From: Rhodospirillaceae bacterium
Lineage (GTDB): Bacteria > Pseudomonadota > Alphaproteobacteria > Micavibrionales > UBA2020
Direction of reading: 5' to 3'
NCBI GenBank assembly: GCA_003524565.1
Contig: DQGU01000215.1
Span: forward strand, 1-6,699
Length of the DNA: 6,699 nucleotides
Positions within the stretch are counted from its first letter, which is position 1, and the number at the start of each line of letters is the position of its first letter. Of the stretch, positions 1 through 5,446 are shown in pieces. The translations under genes were made by a program, and so were the position numbers. The notes beneath the pieces were generated by a model. The model was not told the DNA's origin. It did not search any database and saw only the letters and a program-made list of their open reading frames with translations.

Positions 1-84
1 TACGCCCAATTCTTTGTCGTGATATTCTGCATAAAACGCTTTGCCTATCCCCACCCAGCCGCAACGGATTTTTTGTTTTGCCAT
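1..84 (-). CDS. tag: DNA-3-methyladenine glycosylase I, N-terminal part (cut by window edge)
   Basis: The minus strand from the ATG at 84 gives 28 codons that run off the left edge. The peptide carries RCGWVG at residues 7-12 and FYAEYHDKELGV at 17-28, which matches the start of the Tag family (E. coli has RCGWV and YIAYHDNEWGV). Tag removes 3-methyladenine from alkylated DNA in the cytoplasm as the first step of base excision repair. Cys8 and His22 correspond to the E. coli zinc ligands Cys4 and His17; the remaining two ligands would lie outside the window. One oddity is Leu25, where the family usually has Trp in the EWGV motif. The ribosome binding site is weak, with only GGGG very close to the ATG. 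The gene diverges from the sugar dehydrogenase across 84 bases. The family call is confident despite the short length; activity cannot be judged. Confidence 0.85.
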   Translation of the reverse strand, partial: MAKQKIRCGWVGIGKAFYAEYHDKELGV

Positions 85-168
85 GACCCCGAACACCGAT
101 AAAATGAACAGGCTTCATCTTACCCCAAAGTCGGCATGCACGCCTTATAAAATCAGCAGAGGTTTACC
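85..168. promoter_or_regulatory. Divergent intergenic region, tag / sugar dehydrogenase
   Basis: These 84 bases must hold the promoters for both divergent genes, but I cannot place either with confidence. On the plus strand a TATAAA at 146-151 looks like a -10 box, but it lacks a -35 match and would start transcription on top of the ribosome binding site. A GATAAA at 98-103 is another weak option. No strong inverted repeat is visible. Confidence 0.35.
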
Positions 169-171
169 GTG
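158..171 (+). promoter_or_regulatory. Ribosome binding site and GTG start of the sugar dehydrogenase
   Basis: AGAGG at 158-162 lies six bases before a GTG at 169-171. This spacing supports the GTG start, which also places the hydrophobic N-terminal segment immediately after a short lysine-containing stretch, as expected for a signal or anchor. Confidence 0.65.
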
Positions 172-1341
172 GCCAGTCCCGCAAAATCCAAAAACACCCT
201 CTGGATAATACTCTGCCTGCTCGGCATGGGCGTGGCACTTTACTGGCAAAGCCTGCAAGGCGACCCCGTTGACCGCGCCCCTGTCAACGATGCGCCGCAC
301 CTGGAAACAAAACTTGTCGCGGGCGAGCTTGAATTTCCCTGGTCCGTCGCCTTCCTGCCAGGTGGCAAAGGATTTTTGGTAACCGAACGCCGCGGACGGC
401 TGCTGCATATTTCGGCGGACGGAAAAACGCGGCAGGAAATTTCCGGTTTGCCTGAAATTTATGCAGCCGGACAGGGCGGGCTTCTTGAAATCGCCCTCGC
501 CCCCGACTTCGCGCAAAGCGGCACTGTTTTCTTTTCCTTTGCCGAGGGCGACAAGAGCGCGAACGGCACCGCCCTTGCCCGCGCGCGGCTCGACCTTGCG
601 GCGGCAAAGCTTGAAAACGTCAAAACAATTTTCAGCGCCCGTCCGAAAGTCAAAAGCGACCAGCATTTCGGCGGCCGCATCCTTTTCCTGCCGGATGGCA
701 CGCTGCTGTTGACGCTGGGCGACCGCTACAGCATGCGCCAGAGCGCGCAAAATACGCACGACCATCTGGGCACCACCGTGCGGCTGAACACGGACGGCAG
801 CGCGCCCGCCGACAACCCCTTCGCCGGCAAAGACGGCGCGGCGGGAGAAATTTTCACCTACGGCCACCGCAACGTGCAGGGCGCGGCGCTGTTTCCGCAC
901 ACAAACGCCATCTGGATACACGAACACGGCCCGCGCGGCGGCGATGAAATCAACATACTCAAGGCTGGTGAAAATTACGGCTGGCCGGTTGTCACCTTCG
1001 GCCGTGAATACAGCGGTGCCACCATCACCGATGTGCGGCACAAAGACGGCATGCAAGACCCGCTTGTGCAATGGACGCCCTCCATCGCGCCGAGCGGCAT
1101 GACGTTTTACACTGGCGATAAAATGCCGCAGTGGCGCGGCGACCTTTTCATCGGCACGCTGGCGGGGCAACATCTGCGCCGTCTCGACATCGAAGGCGGG
1201 CACGTTATCAAGCAGGAAAAGCTGCTGACAAAACTCGAAGCCCGCATCCGCGATGTGCGGCAGGGGCCGGACGGATATATTTATATCCTGACCGACGCGC
1301 CGGACGGACAGCTGCTGCGCTACGGGCCCAAAGCCCCCTAA
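169..1341 (+). CDS. PQQ-dependent aldose sugar dehydrogenase, YliI/Asd type
   Basis: This 390-residue protein belongs to the glucose/sorbosone dehydrogenase family, six-bladed beta-propellers that use PQQ and calcium to oxidise aldoses to lactones in the periplasm. Residues 10-26 form a hydrophobic segment after a short basic start, so the protein is exported or anchored in the inner membrane. The propeller follows from about residue 45. Family motifs in order are FPWSVAFLP (56-64), GQGGLLEIALAPDFA (101-115), HFGGR (166-170, His166 aligning with the catalytic base), YGHRNVQG (231-238, with the PQQ-contacting Arg), HEHGPRGGDEIN (251-262) and RDVRQGPDGYIYILTD (361-376). Length and motifs resemble E. 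coli YliI closely. No PQQ synthesis genes are in the window, so the cofactor source is unknown. The 3' end overlaps a terminator, so it is probably transcribed alone or as the last gene of its unit. Exact substrate cannot be read from sequence. Confidence 0.92.
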   Translation: MASPAKSKNTLWIILCLLGMGVALYWQSLQGDPVDRAPVNDAPHLETKLVAGELEFPWSVAFLPGGKGFLVTERRGRLLHISADGKTRQEISGLPEIYAAGQGGLLEIALAPDFAQSGTVFFSFAEGDKSANGTALARARLDLAAAKLENVKTIFSARPKVKSDQHFGGRILFLPDGTLLLTLGDRYSMRQSAQNTHDHLGTTVRLNTDGSAPADNPFAGKDGAAGEIFTYGHRNVQGAALFPHTNAIWIHEHGPRGGDEINILKAGENYGWPVVTFGREYSGATITDVRHKDGMQDPLVQWTPSIAPSGMTFYTGDKMPQWRGDLFIGTLAGQHLRRLDIEGGHVIKQEKLLTKLEARIRDVRQGPDGYIYILTDAPDGQLLRYGPKAP

Positions 1342-1370
1342 GCGCGTTCAATACGCGCGGGGGCTTCTTT
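1331..1370 (+). terminator. Intrinsic terminator overlapping the end of the sugar dehydrogenase gene
   Basis: AAGCCCCC at 1331-1338 pairs perfectly with GGGGGCTT at 1359-1366. Inside it, GCGCG at 1342-1346 pairs with CGCGC at 1354-1358 around a seven-base loop. The only unpaired bases on the left arm are TAA at 1339-1341, which is the stop codon of the upstream gene. CTTT follows at 1367-1370, a short U tract. The stem of 13 pairs is GC-rich and strong. The outer stem would also form in the opposite orientation, but with a weak tail there. Confidence 0.8.
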
Positions 1371-1387
1371 CATGCGCGGCGGTGTGG

Positions 1388-1404
1388 TAGGATGCGGCAT
1401 CATG
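1388..1404 (+). promoter_or_regulatory. Ribosome binding site that decides the recQ start
   Basis: TAGGA at 1388-1392 lies nine bases before the ATG at 1402. An earlier in-frame ATG at 1372 sits two bases after the terminator tail and has only terminator sequence in front of it. The ATG at 1402 is therefore the better start and shortens the protein by ten residues. Confidence 0.65.
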
Positions 1405-3243
1405 AATATTTCGCCCGCCGACAACAAAAACCAAAGCGCGCCCGATGCCGCCGCGCTGCGCATTTTGCAAAAAACCTACGGGTTTGACGCGTTTCGCGGC
1501 GCGCAGGGCGATATCATCCAGCATGTCGCGGCGGGCGGCGATGCGTTTGTGCTGATGCCCACGGGCGGCGGCAAATCGCTTTGCTATCAAATCCCTGCGC
1601 TGCTGCGCGGCGGGGTCGGGATTGTCATCTCCCCCCTTATCGCCCTGATGCAAAATCAGGTGGAGGCGCTGCAGCAACTCGGCATCCGCGCCGCCGCCAT
1701 CAATTCGAACGTTGACGGCAACGTGATTGCCAGCACCAAGGATGCGATGCTGCGCGGGCTTATCGACCTTGTTTATGTCGCGCCCGAAAGGTTGCTGATG
1801 GACGATTTCCTCGCCCTTCTGGACGAAGCGCCCATCGCCCTTTTCGCCATCGACGAAGCGCATTGCGTATCGCAATGGGGGCATGATTTCCGCCCGCATT
1901 ACAAACAGCTGTCCATACTGGCGGAGCGCTACCCCTACGCGCCGCGCATCGCCCTGACCGCCACAGCCGACGCCCCCACGCGCCGCGATATTGTGGAGTG
2001 CCTGAAACTGCAAGACGGCCGCAGTTTCATCGCCGGTTTTGACCGCCCGAATATCCACTACACCATCCTGCCCAAGGAAAGCGGACGTACGCAAATTCTG
2101 AATTTCATCCGCCAGAACCATGCGGAGGATAGCGGCATCGTCTATTGCCTGTCGCGCAAATTGACCGAAGAAACCGCCGACTGGCTATCACGCGAAGGCT
2201 TCACCGCCCTGCCCTATCATGCAGGCCTTGCCCCTGAAATACGCAGCGCGCATCTGGCACGGTTCCTCAAGGAAGAAAAAATCATCATGGTCGCGACCAT
2301 CGCTTTTGGCATGGGTATCGACAAGCCGGATGTGCGTTTTGTCGCGCACATGACCATCCCCAAAAATATCGAAGCCTATTATCAGGAAACCGGCCGCGCG
2401 GGGCGCGACGGCATGCCGTCGAACGCGCTGATGGTTTACGGCGCGCAGGATGCCGTGATGCAGCGCCAATTCATCGAAGATTCCGACGCGCCCGATGCGC
2501 AAAAGCGCATCGAACACCAAAAACTGAACGCGCTTTTAGGCCTTTGCGAAACCGCCGGATGCCGCCGGCAGGTGCTATTGGAATATTTCGGCGACAGCTG
2601 CGCCCCTTGCGGCAATTGCGACACCTGCCTGTCGCCGCCCGAAACATTCGACGGTACGCTGGCCGCGCAAAAAGCGCTCTCCGCCGCCTATCGCACCGGC
2701 CAGCGCTATGGCGCGGGGTATCTGATTGACGTCCTCGGCGGCAATGCGGACGAGCGCATTACCCGCAACGGCCACGACCAGACCAGCACATTTGGCATCG
2801 GCAAGGACATGAACAAGACGGAATGGCAATCCATCTTCCGCCAGTTGATTGCCCGCAACCTTTTGCAAACCGACAGCGAACACGGCGGGCTCAGCATGAC
2901 CGCGCAAGGGCAGGCTTTCCTGCGCGAAAAACAAACCATTCGCCTGCGCAAACCCGCGCGGCGCGCCGCGCTTTCGCGCAAACCATCCCGCAGCGGCGCG
3001 GATGCAAGCGTATTGCCGGATGAAGACCAGACGCTGCTGGCCGCGCTCAAATCTGCGAGGCTGGAAATCGCCCGCGCGCAGGGCGTGCCGCCCTATGTCA
3101 TTTTTCACGACAAATCGCTGGTGGATATGGCGCTGCTGAAGCCCGCCAGCATGACCGATATGGCGCTGGTGCATGGCATTGGCGAACAGAAATTTAAAAA
3201 ATACGGCCCCGCCTTTTTGGAAGTCATTGCGAAGTTTTTATAA
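1402..3243 (+). CDS. recQ: ATP-dependent DNA helicase RecQ
   Basis: The 613-residue product is a complete RecQ, a cytoplasmic 3'-5' DNA helicase of recombinational repair and the RecF pathway. Motif 0 is seen as FRGAQ with Gln35. Walker A is TGGGKS (54-59), the DEAH box is at 151-154 followed by the aromatic-rich loop CVSQWGHDFRP, and motif VI is YQETGRAGRDG (327-337). Zinc-binding cysteines are Cys387, Cys403, Cys406 and Cys409. The winged-helix RQC region covers about 415-515 and includes GHDQTSTFGIG (457-467). A basic linker leads to a C-terminal HRDC domain at about 540-613 that ends the protein. All key residues are present and length matches the family (about 610). It is separated from the upstream gene by a terminator and lies 14 bases from the convergent gene. 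Its promoter is not obvious, since only about 30 bases separate terminator and start codon. Confidence 0.97.
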   Translation: MNISPADNKNQSAPDAAALRILQKTYGFDAFRGAQGDIIQHVAAGGDAFVLMPTGGGKSLCYQIPALLRGGVGIVISPLIALMQNQVEALQQLGIRAAAINSNVDGNVIASTKDAMLRGLIDLVYVAPERLLMDDFLALLDEAPIALFAIDEAHCVSQWGHDFRPHYKQLSILAERYPYAPRIALTATADAPTRRDIVECLKLQDGRSFIAGFDRPNIHYTILPKESGRTQILNFIRQNHAEDSGIVYCLSRKLTEETADWLSREGFTALPYHAGLAPEIRSAHLARFLKEEKIIMVATIAFGMGIDKPDVRFVAHMTIPKNIEAYYQETGRAGRDGMPSNALMVYGAQDAVMQRQFIEDSDAPDAQKRIEHQKLNALLGLCETAGCRRQVLLEYFGDSCAPCGNCDTCLSPPETFDGTLAAQKALSAAYRTGQRYGAGYLIDVLGGNADERITRNGHDQTSTFGIGKDMNKTEWQSIFRQLIARNLLQTDSEHGGLSMTAQGQAFLREKQTIRLRKPARRAALSRKPSRSGADASVLPDEDQTLLAALKSARLEIARAQGVPPYVIFHDKSLVDMALLKPASMTDMALVHGIGEQKFKKYGPAFLEVIAKFL

Positions 3244-3257
3244 ACCGCGCAAGAGAA

Positions 3258-3851
3258 TTACCACCAATACGCCTGCCGCGGCATCGGCCCGCGCGCCAGA
3301 TAATCACGCAGCAGTTTTTTATACCGCGCCGGCGATGATTTTATTTTATTATGGCGGATGTCGATAAGATATTGCTCCGCCTTCCACACGTTGCGCTTGC
3401 TTGTGCGCCAATCCGCGCCCGTATCGTCCAGATGCGCAACTTGGTATCCGATGATTTTTCCGGATTTATCGACGTAAGGTTCGTAATAGCTCCAGACCAA
3501 ATCGCGCAGGCTGCGGTATTTGGGCGGGCGGCCGTGCAGCCCTTCGTCGCGGGAACGGGCAACCGCGCCCCAGCGGCCGTTTTGTTTGAACACATATATA
3601 ACGTGGTCGAGCCCGTCTTTGCTCTCAAGGCTCATGACCAGCGGCGGATACCCGTGATGCTCCAGTATCGCGGCGGCGGCAAAGGCTGCTTCGTAGCAAT
3701 GCAAGCGCCCGCGCCGCAGCGCCGCTTCGGCCGATGACAATGTCTCCCCGCCCTTTTCGCGGTTATAGGGCAGCGTGCGCAGATAGGCCTGCACCTGTTT
3801 CGGCGTTTTCAGCTTTTTGGCGAGTTTTTCTGCGATGGTTATTTTGGTCAT
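3258..3851 (-). CDS. Uncharacterised protein with transglutaminase-like Cys/His arrangement
   Basis: I do not recognise a named gene. The 197-residue protein has no signal peptide or membrane segment. A lysine-rich helical N terminus (residues 1-50) precedes a core reading RGRLHCYEAAFAAAAILEHHG from 48, then DHVIYVF (82-88) and GRWGAVARS (92-100). A Cys at the start of an Ala-rich helix (Cys52), followed by a His before a beta strand (His83) and then a GRW strand, is the order seen in transglutaminase-like and bacterial papain-fold proteins. The third acid is unclear: the usual Asp after GRW is not in place, though Ser100 and Asp102 are near. The C-terminal part (about 110-197) is basic and aromatic, ending in YWW. 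A protease, amidase or acyltransferase-type function would be an inference. It is convergent with recQ (14-base gap, no terminator seen) and its ATG overlaps the stop of a small upstream ORF. A weak AGG lies four bases before the ATG. Confidence 0.85.
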   Translation of the reverse strand: MTKITIAEKLAKKLKTPKQVQAYLRTLPYNREKGGETLSSAEAALRRGRLHCYEAAFAAAAILEHHGYPPLVMSLESKDGLDHVIYVFKQNGRWGAVARSRDEGLHGRPPKYRSLRDLVWSYYEPYVDKSGKIIGYQVAHLDDTGADWRTSKRNVWKAEQYLIDIRHNKIKSSPARYKKLLRDYLARGPMPRQAYWW

Positions 3852-3952
3852 ACGGCCTGCACCCGCTTATTTACCGCCTCATCATACAACAAAGCGCCGC
3901 GGGATGCGAGATAACCCTTGCTATTCGCGCGAAGCTCCTGAAAATAGGCCAT
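3848..3952 (-). CDS. Possible 34-residue leader or small protein coupled to the downstream gene
   Basis: On the minus strand the ATG at 3952 opens 34 codons ending in a TGA that overlaps the ATG of the transglutaminase-like gene as ATGA. The frame lies almost wholly in the gap between two divergent genes, so it is not a shadow of another coding frame there. Many codons begin with G (GCC, GAG, GCG, GGT, GAT, GTG), as in real genes. The peptide is hydrophilic, with no membrane segment, and contains YFQELRANS near the start and ALLYDEAVNKRV near the end. The weak point is the lack of a clear ribosome binding site; the frame also stays open upstream into the antisense of the TPR gene, to an ATG at 4051. 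It could be a genuine small protein, a coupling leader, or chance. Confidence 0.33.
   Translation of the reverse strand: MAYFQELRANSKGYLASRGALLYDEAVNKRVQAV
3881..3886 (-). promoter_or_regulatory. Possible -10 box for the transglutaminase-like gene
   Basis: On the minus strand TATGAT matches five of six bases of the sigma-70 -10 consensus and would start transcription about 25 bases before the ATG at 3851. No good -35 hexamer stands at 17 bases. If this is the promoter, the small ORF upstream would not be on the same transcript. Confidence 0.25.
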
Positions 3953-3977
3953 ACGATTCAAAACAAGGCTGGCCGAT

Positions 3978-4334
3978 ATGAGCAAAAACAACCGTAAACA
4001 GACAGATGAATTGACCGCCCTGCGCGACAAGCTGAACAAGGCCACGCGCAAAAAAGACTATTACACCGTGGTCGAGGCCTGCCTTGAAATCATCGCCCTT
4101 GAACAGCGCACAAAAAACCTGGGCATCATTGCCCCGCTTTATCACAAAGATTTGGGCGAAGGGTATTTGAAGCTGCTGGAGTATGAAAAGGCGGTCGAAA
4201 GCCTGAACACCGCGCGCGAAGGCCTTATCAAATACCGCGCCACACACAAATTGAAATACCCCGAAGACTGGCTGGCGGAAATTTACGCTATTGAAAAGCT
4301 TATCCACCGCATTGAAAAAACGCATCTTAGATAA
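3978..4334 (+). CDS. Small TPR-like helical protein, function unknown
   Basis: This 118-residue protein is hydrophilic and predicted all-helical, without signal peptide or membrane segment. The N terminus is charged (residues 1-26). Residues 27-47 and 53-90 look like helical hairpins of the tetratricopeptide type, the best one reading LGEGYLKLLEYEKAVESLN (59-77), with the Gly/Tyr-Leu and Tyr-Glu-Lys-Ala spacing of a TPR. Such repeats bind proteins, so a partner-binding role is likely, but the partner is not visible. AAGG at 3965-3968 lies nine bases before the ATG and supports this start. It ends 12 bases before yaiI and the two are probably cotranscribed. I cannot assign a family name. Confidence 0.82.
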   Translation: MSKNNRKQTDELTALRDKLNKATRKKDYYTVVEACLEIIALEQRTKNLGIIAPLYHKDLGEGYLKLLEYEKAVESLNTAREGLIKYRATHKLKYPEDWLAEIYAIEKLIHRIEKTHLR

Positions 4335-4346
4335 AAATACAGCCAA

Positions 4347-4802
4347 ATGAAAATATGGGTTGATGCAGACGCCTGCCCCAAGGTGATTAAAGAGATTTTA
4401 TTCCGTGTGGCGGAACGCACGCAAATCACCGTCGCCTTCGTCACCAATCAATATTTGCACCTGCCGCAATCCCCCTTCATCACGCTGATGCAGGTGCCGC
4501 CCGGCCCCGATATTACCGACGATGAGATTGCCGCCCGCTGCGCCGCGGGTGATGTGGTGGTGACCGCCGACATCCCGCTTGCCGCGCGGATTGTTGAAAA
4601 AGGCGGCCATGCGCTCGACCCGCGCGGAAAACTTTATGACGCGGGCAATATCAAACAAATTCTTTCCATGCGCGATTTCATGGATTCGCTGCGCGGCAGC
4701 GGCATTGAAACCGGCGGCCCCGGCGGCATCGGCCAGCAGGAGCGCAACCTGTTCGCCAATAACCTCGACCGCATCATCACGGCGCACCAAAAGCGCGGAT
4801 AA
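4347..4802 (+). CDS. yaiI: YaiI/YqxD family protein (UPF0178, DUF188)
   Basis: At 151 residues this is a full-length member of the widespread YaiI/YqxD family. Diagnostic motifs are WVDADACP (4-11), PPGPDITDDEIA (51-62), VVTADIPLAARI (71-82), DPRGKLYDAGNI (91-102), FMDSLR (111-116), the Gly-rich GGPGG (123-127) and RNLFANNLD (133-141). The conserved acidic residues Asp6, Asp8 and Asp75 suggest a PIN-like nuclease or metal-binding fold in the cytoplasm, but the biochemical role is not established. The gene follows the TPR-like gene by 12 bases and has no good ribosome binding site of its own (AT-rich leader), which fits translation from a shared transcript. It ends one base from the stop of the convergent DUF1489 gene. 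Confidence 0.93.
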   Translation: MKIWVDADACPKVIKEILFRVAERTQITVAFVTNQYLHLPQSPFITLMQVPPGPDITDDEIAARCAAGDVVVTADIPLAARIVEKGGHALDPRGKLYDAGNIKQILSMRDFMDSLRGSGIETGGPGGIGQQERNLFANNLDRIITAHQKRG

Positions 4803-4803
4803 T

Positions 4804-5235
4804 TTACAAAAGCCCCAGCGCGCGCAATTCCTGCCGCAAATGCTCCGGCAGTTCTTCATGGCCGCTACCTGCGGCCATATCGGGCGGGGCGTCCGCCGCG
4901 TCCAGATAACGCCAGCCCTGAAACGCACGGCGCGGCTGGCTGCGCACGGGGACAAGCACGCTGTCGTAAACAATGCCGCAATGCGCCTTGCCGTCGATTT
5001 CAAGCGCGCGGAAATCCAGCAGTTTTTGCCGTGCGATGACAAACCCCTTGACCACCCAGTAAATCGACCCGCCGTCCAGAAGCTCCGGCGCGCGTTTGGG
5101 CGCATGGCGCGTCACATGCATCAGCTCCTGCGGCTTGCCCGCTGCGCGCGCCTGCAAAAGCCGCGCCTGCTGCCATTCGGCCAAATCGGCAAAGCTCTCC
5201 GTCCCGACTGAAAGTTTTACGAGGTGTACGGTCAT
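4804..5235 (-). CDS. DUF1489 family protein
   Basis: With the ATG at 5235 the product is 143 residues and matches the DUF1489 family over its whole length. Recognisable blocks are MTVHLVKLSVG (1-11), the segment THTTR-like MHVTRHAPKR (39-48), LLDGGSIYWVVKG (52-64), RQKLLDF (69-75), RRAFQGWRYL (102-111) and the C-terminal LPEHLRQELRALGLL. The frame stays open upstream to an ATG at 5334, but the family begins at the MTVHLVKL position and the extra 33 residues are arginine-rich with no similarity to it. The function is unknown; no membrane segment or signal is present. The conserved basic and aromatic residues might suggest nucleic-acid or nucleotide binding, but that is a guess. The family is a lineage marker for Alphaproteobacteria. 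It diverges from the SIS gene. Confidence 0.9.
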   Translation of the reverse strand: MTVHLVKLSVGTESFADLAEWQQARLLQARAAGKPQELMHVTRHAPKRAPELLDGGSIYWVVKGFVIARQKLLDFRALEIDGKAHCGIVYDSVLVPVRSQPRRAFQGWRYLDAADAPPDMAAGSGHEELPEHLRQELRALGLL

Positions 5236-5305
5236 ATATTTTTCTGCTTTCACCTTATTTGGCAGCGCTAAACGGGCGACACGCTGCGTCATCTGCGCAG
5301 CAACG

Positions 5306-5334
5306 TTCATAATGCGGCGCGACAAAAAATGCAA
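5306..5334 (-). promoter_or_regulatory. Candidate sigma-70 promoter for the DUF1489 gene
   Basis: On the minus strand TTGCAT (plus 5329-5334) and TATGAA (plus 5306-5311) are separated by exactly 17 bases. Each matches four of six consensus bases. Transcription would begin near 5300, giving a leader of about 65 bases before the ATG at 5235. This placement is consistent with the shorter start of the protein. Confidence 0.4.
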
Positions 5335-5336
5335 AT

Positions 5337-5378
5337 TGTAGATGTTGCGCGCAGCACCTTAATACAAGATAATCTACA
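5337..5378. repeat. Inverted repeat TGTAGAT / ATCTACA bracketing the promoter
   Basis: TGTAGAT at 5337-5343 is the exact reverse complement of ATCTACA at 5372-5378, with 28 bases between them. The two arms lie just upstream of the -35 and overlapping the -10 of the candidate SIS promoter, where a regulator could bind. Seven bases can match by chance. Confidence 0.3.
5345..5373 (+). promoter_or_regulatory. Candidate sigma-70 promoter for the SIS-domain gene
   Basis: TTGCGC at 5345-5350 and GATAAT at 5368-5373 are separated by 17 bases; the -10 matches five of six consensus bases and the -35 three. Transcription would begin near 5380 and leave a leader of about 67 bases. The site sits in the most AT-rich stretch of the window and is bracketed by short repeats that could be regulator sites. 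Confidence 0.5.
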
Positions 5379-5385
5379 TTAATAC
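5359..5385 (+). repeat. Direct repeat TTAATAC, 20 bases apart
   Basis: TTAATAC occurs at 5359-5365 and again at 5379-5385. The copies flank the GATAAT -10 box and are 20 bases apart, close to two helical turns, so a protein could bind both on one DNA face. The region is AT-rich, which raises the chance of coincidence. Confidence 0.3.
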
Positions 5386-5446
5386 TAAAGACGGCGCCAA
5401 CGTGGGCGTCATTTCAAAAACGCCACAGGCAGAATAGTCATCAAAC

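Noticed and set aside
146..151. TATAAA as the -10 box of the sugar dehydrogenase
   Set aside because: No -35 partner at 16-18 bases, and the resulting transcript would begin at the ribosome binding site.
145..1203. 352-codon open frame on the minus strand, antisense to the sugar dehydrogenase
   Set aside because: The opposite strand carries a complete, motif-rich family member. The antisense translation is Ala/Arg/Val-rich without family features, as is common opposite GC-rich genes.
1372..1401. Ten-residue longer recQ N terminus from the ATG at 1372
   Set aside because: That ATG directly follows the terminator tail and lacks a ribosome binding site, while the ATG at 1402 has TAGGA at nine bases.
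1348..2121. 257-codon minus-strand frame opposite the first part of recQ
   Set aside because: It mirrors the codon bias of recQ, has no recognisable domain and begins and ends within recQ or its terminator.
2575..3174. 199-codon minus-strand frame opposite the recQ zinc, RQC and HRDC regions
   Set aside because: The recQ domains there are intact and conserved; the antisense peptide is low-complexity and unlike any family I know.
3998..4051. Upstream extension of the small minus ORF from its ATG at 3952 to the ATG at 4051
   Set aside because: The added part is antisense to the N terminus of the TPR-like gene and has no independent support.
4398..5211. Long frames antisense to yaiI and to DUF1489 (4398-5105 minus and 4579-5211 plus)
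   Set aside because: Both run across two real convergent genes, which is explained by shared codon bias; no motif supports them.
5236..5334. 33-residue extension of the DUF1489 protein
   Set aside because: The family starts at the internal MTVHLVKL, and the extension covers the candidate promoter region.
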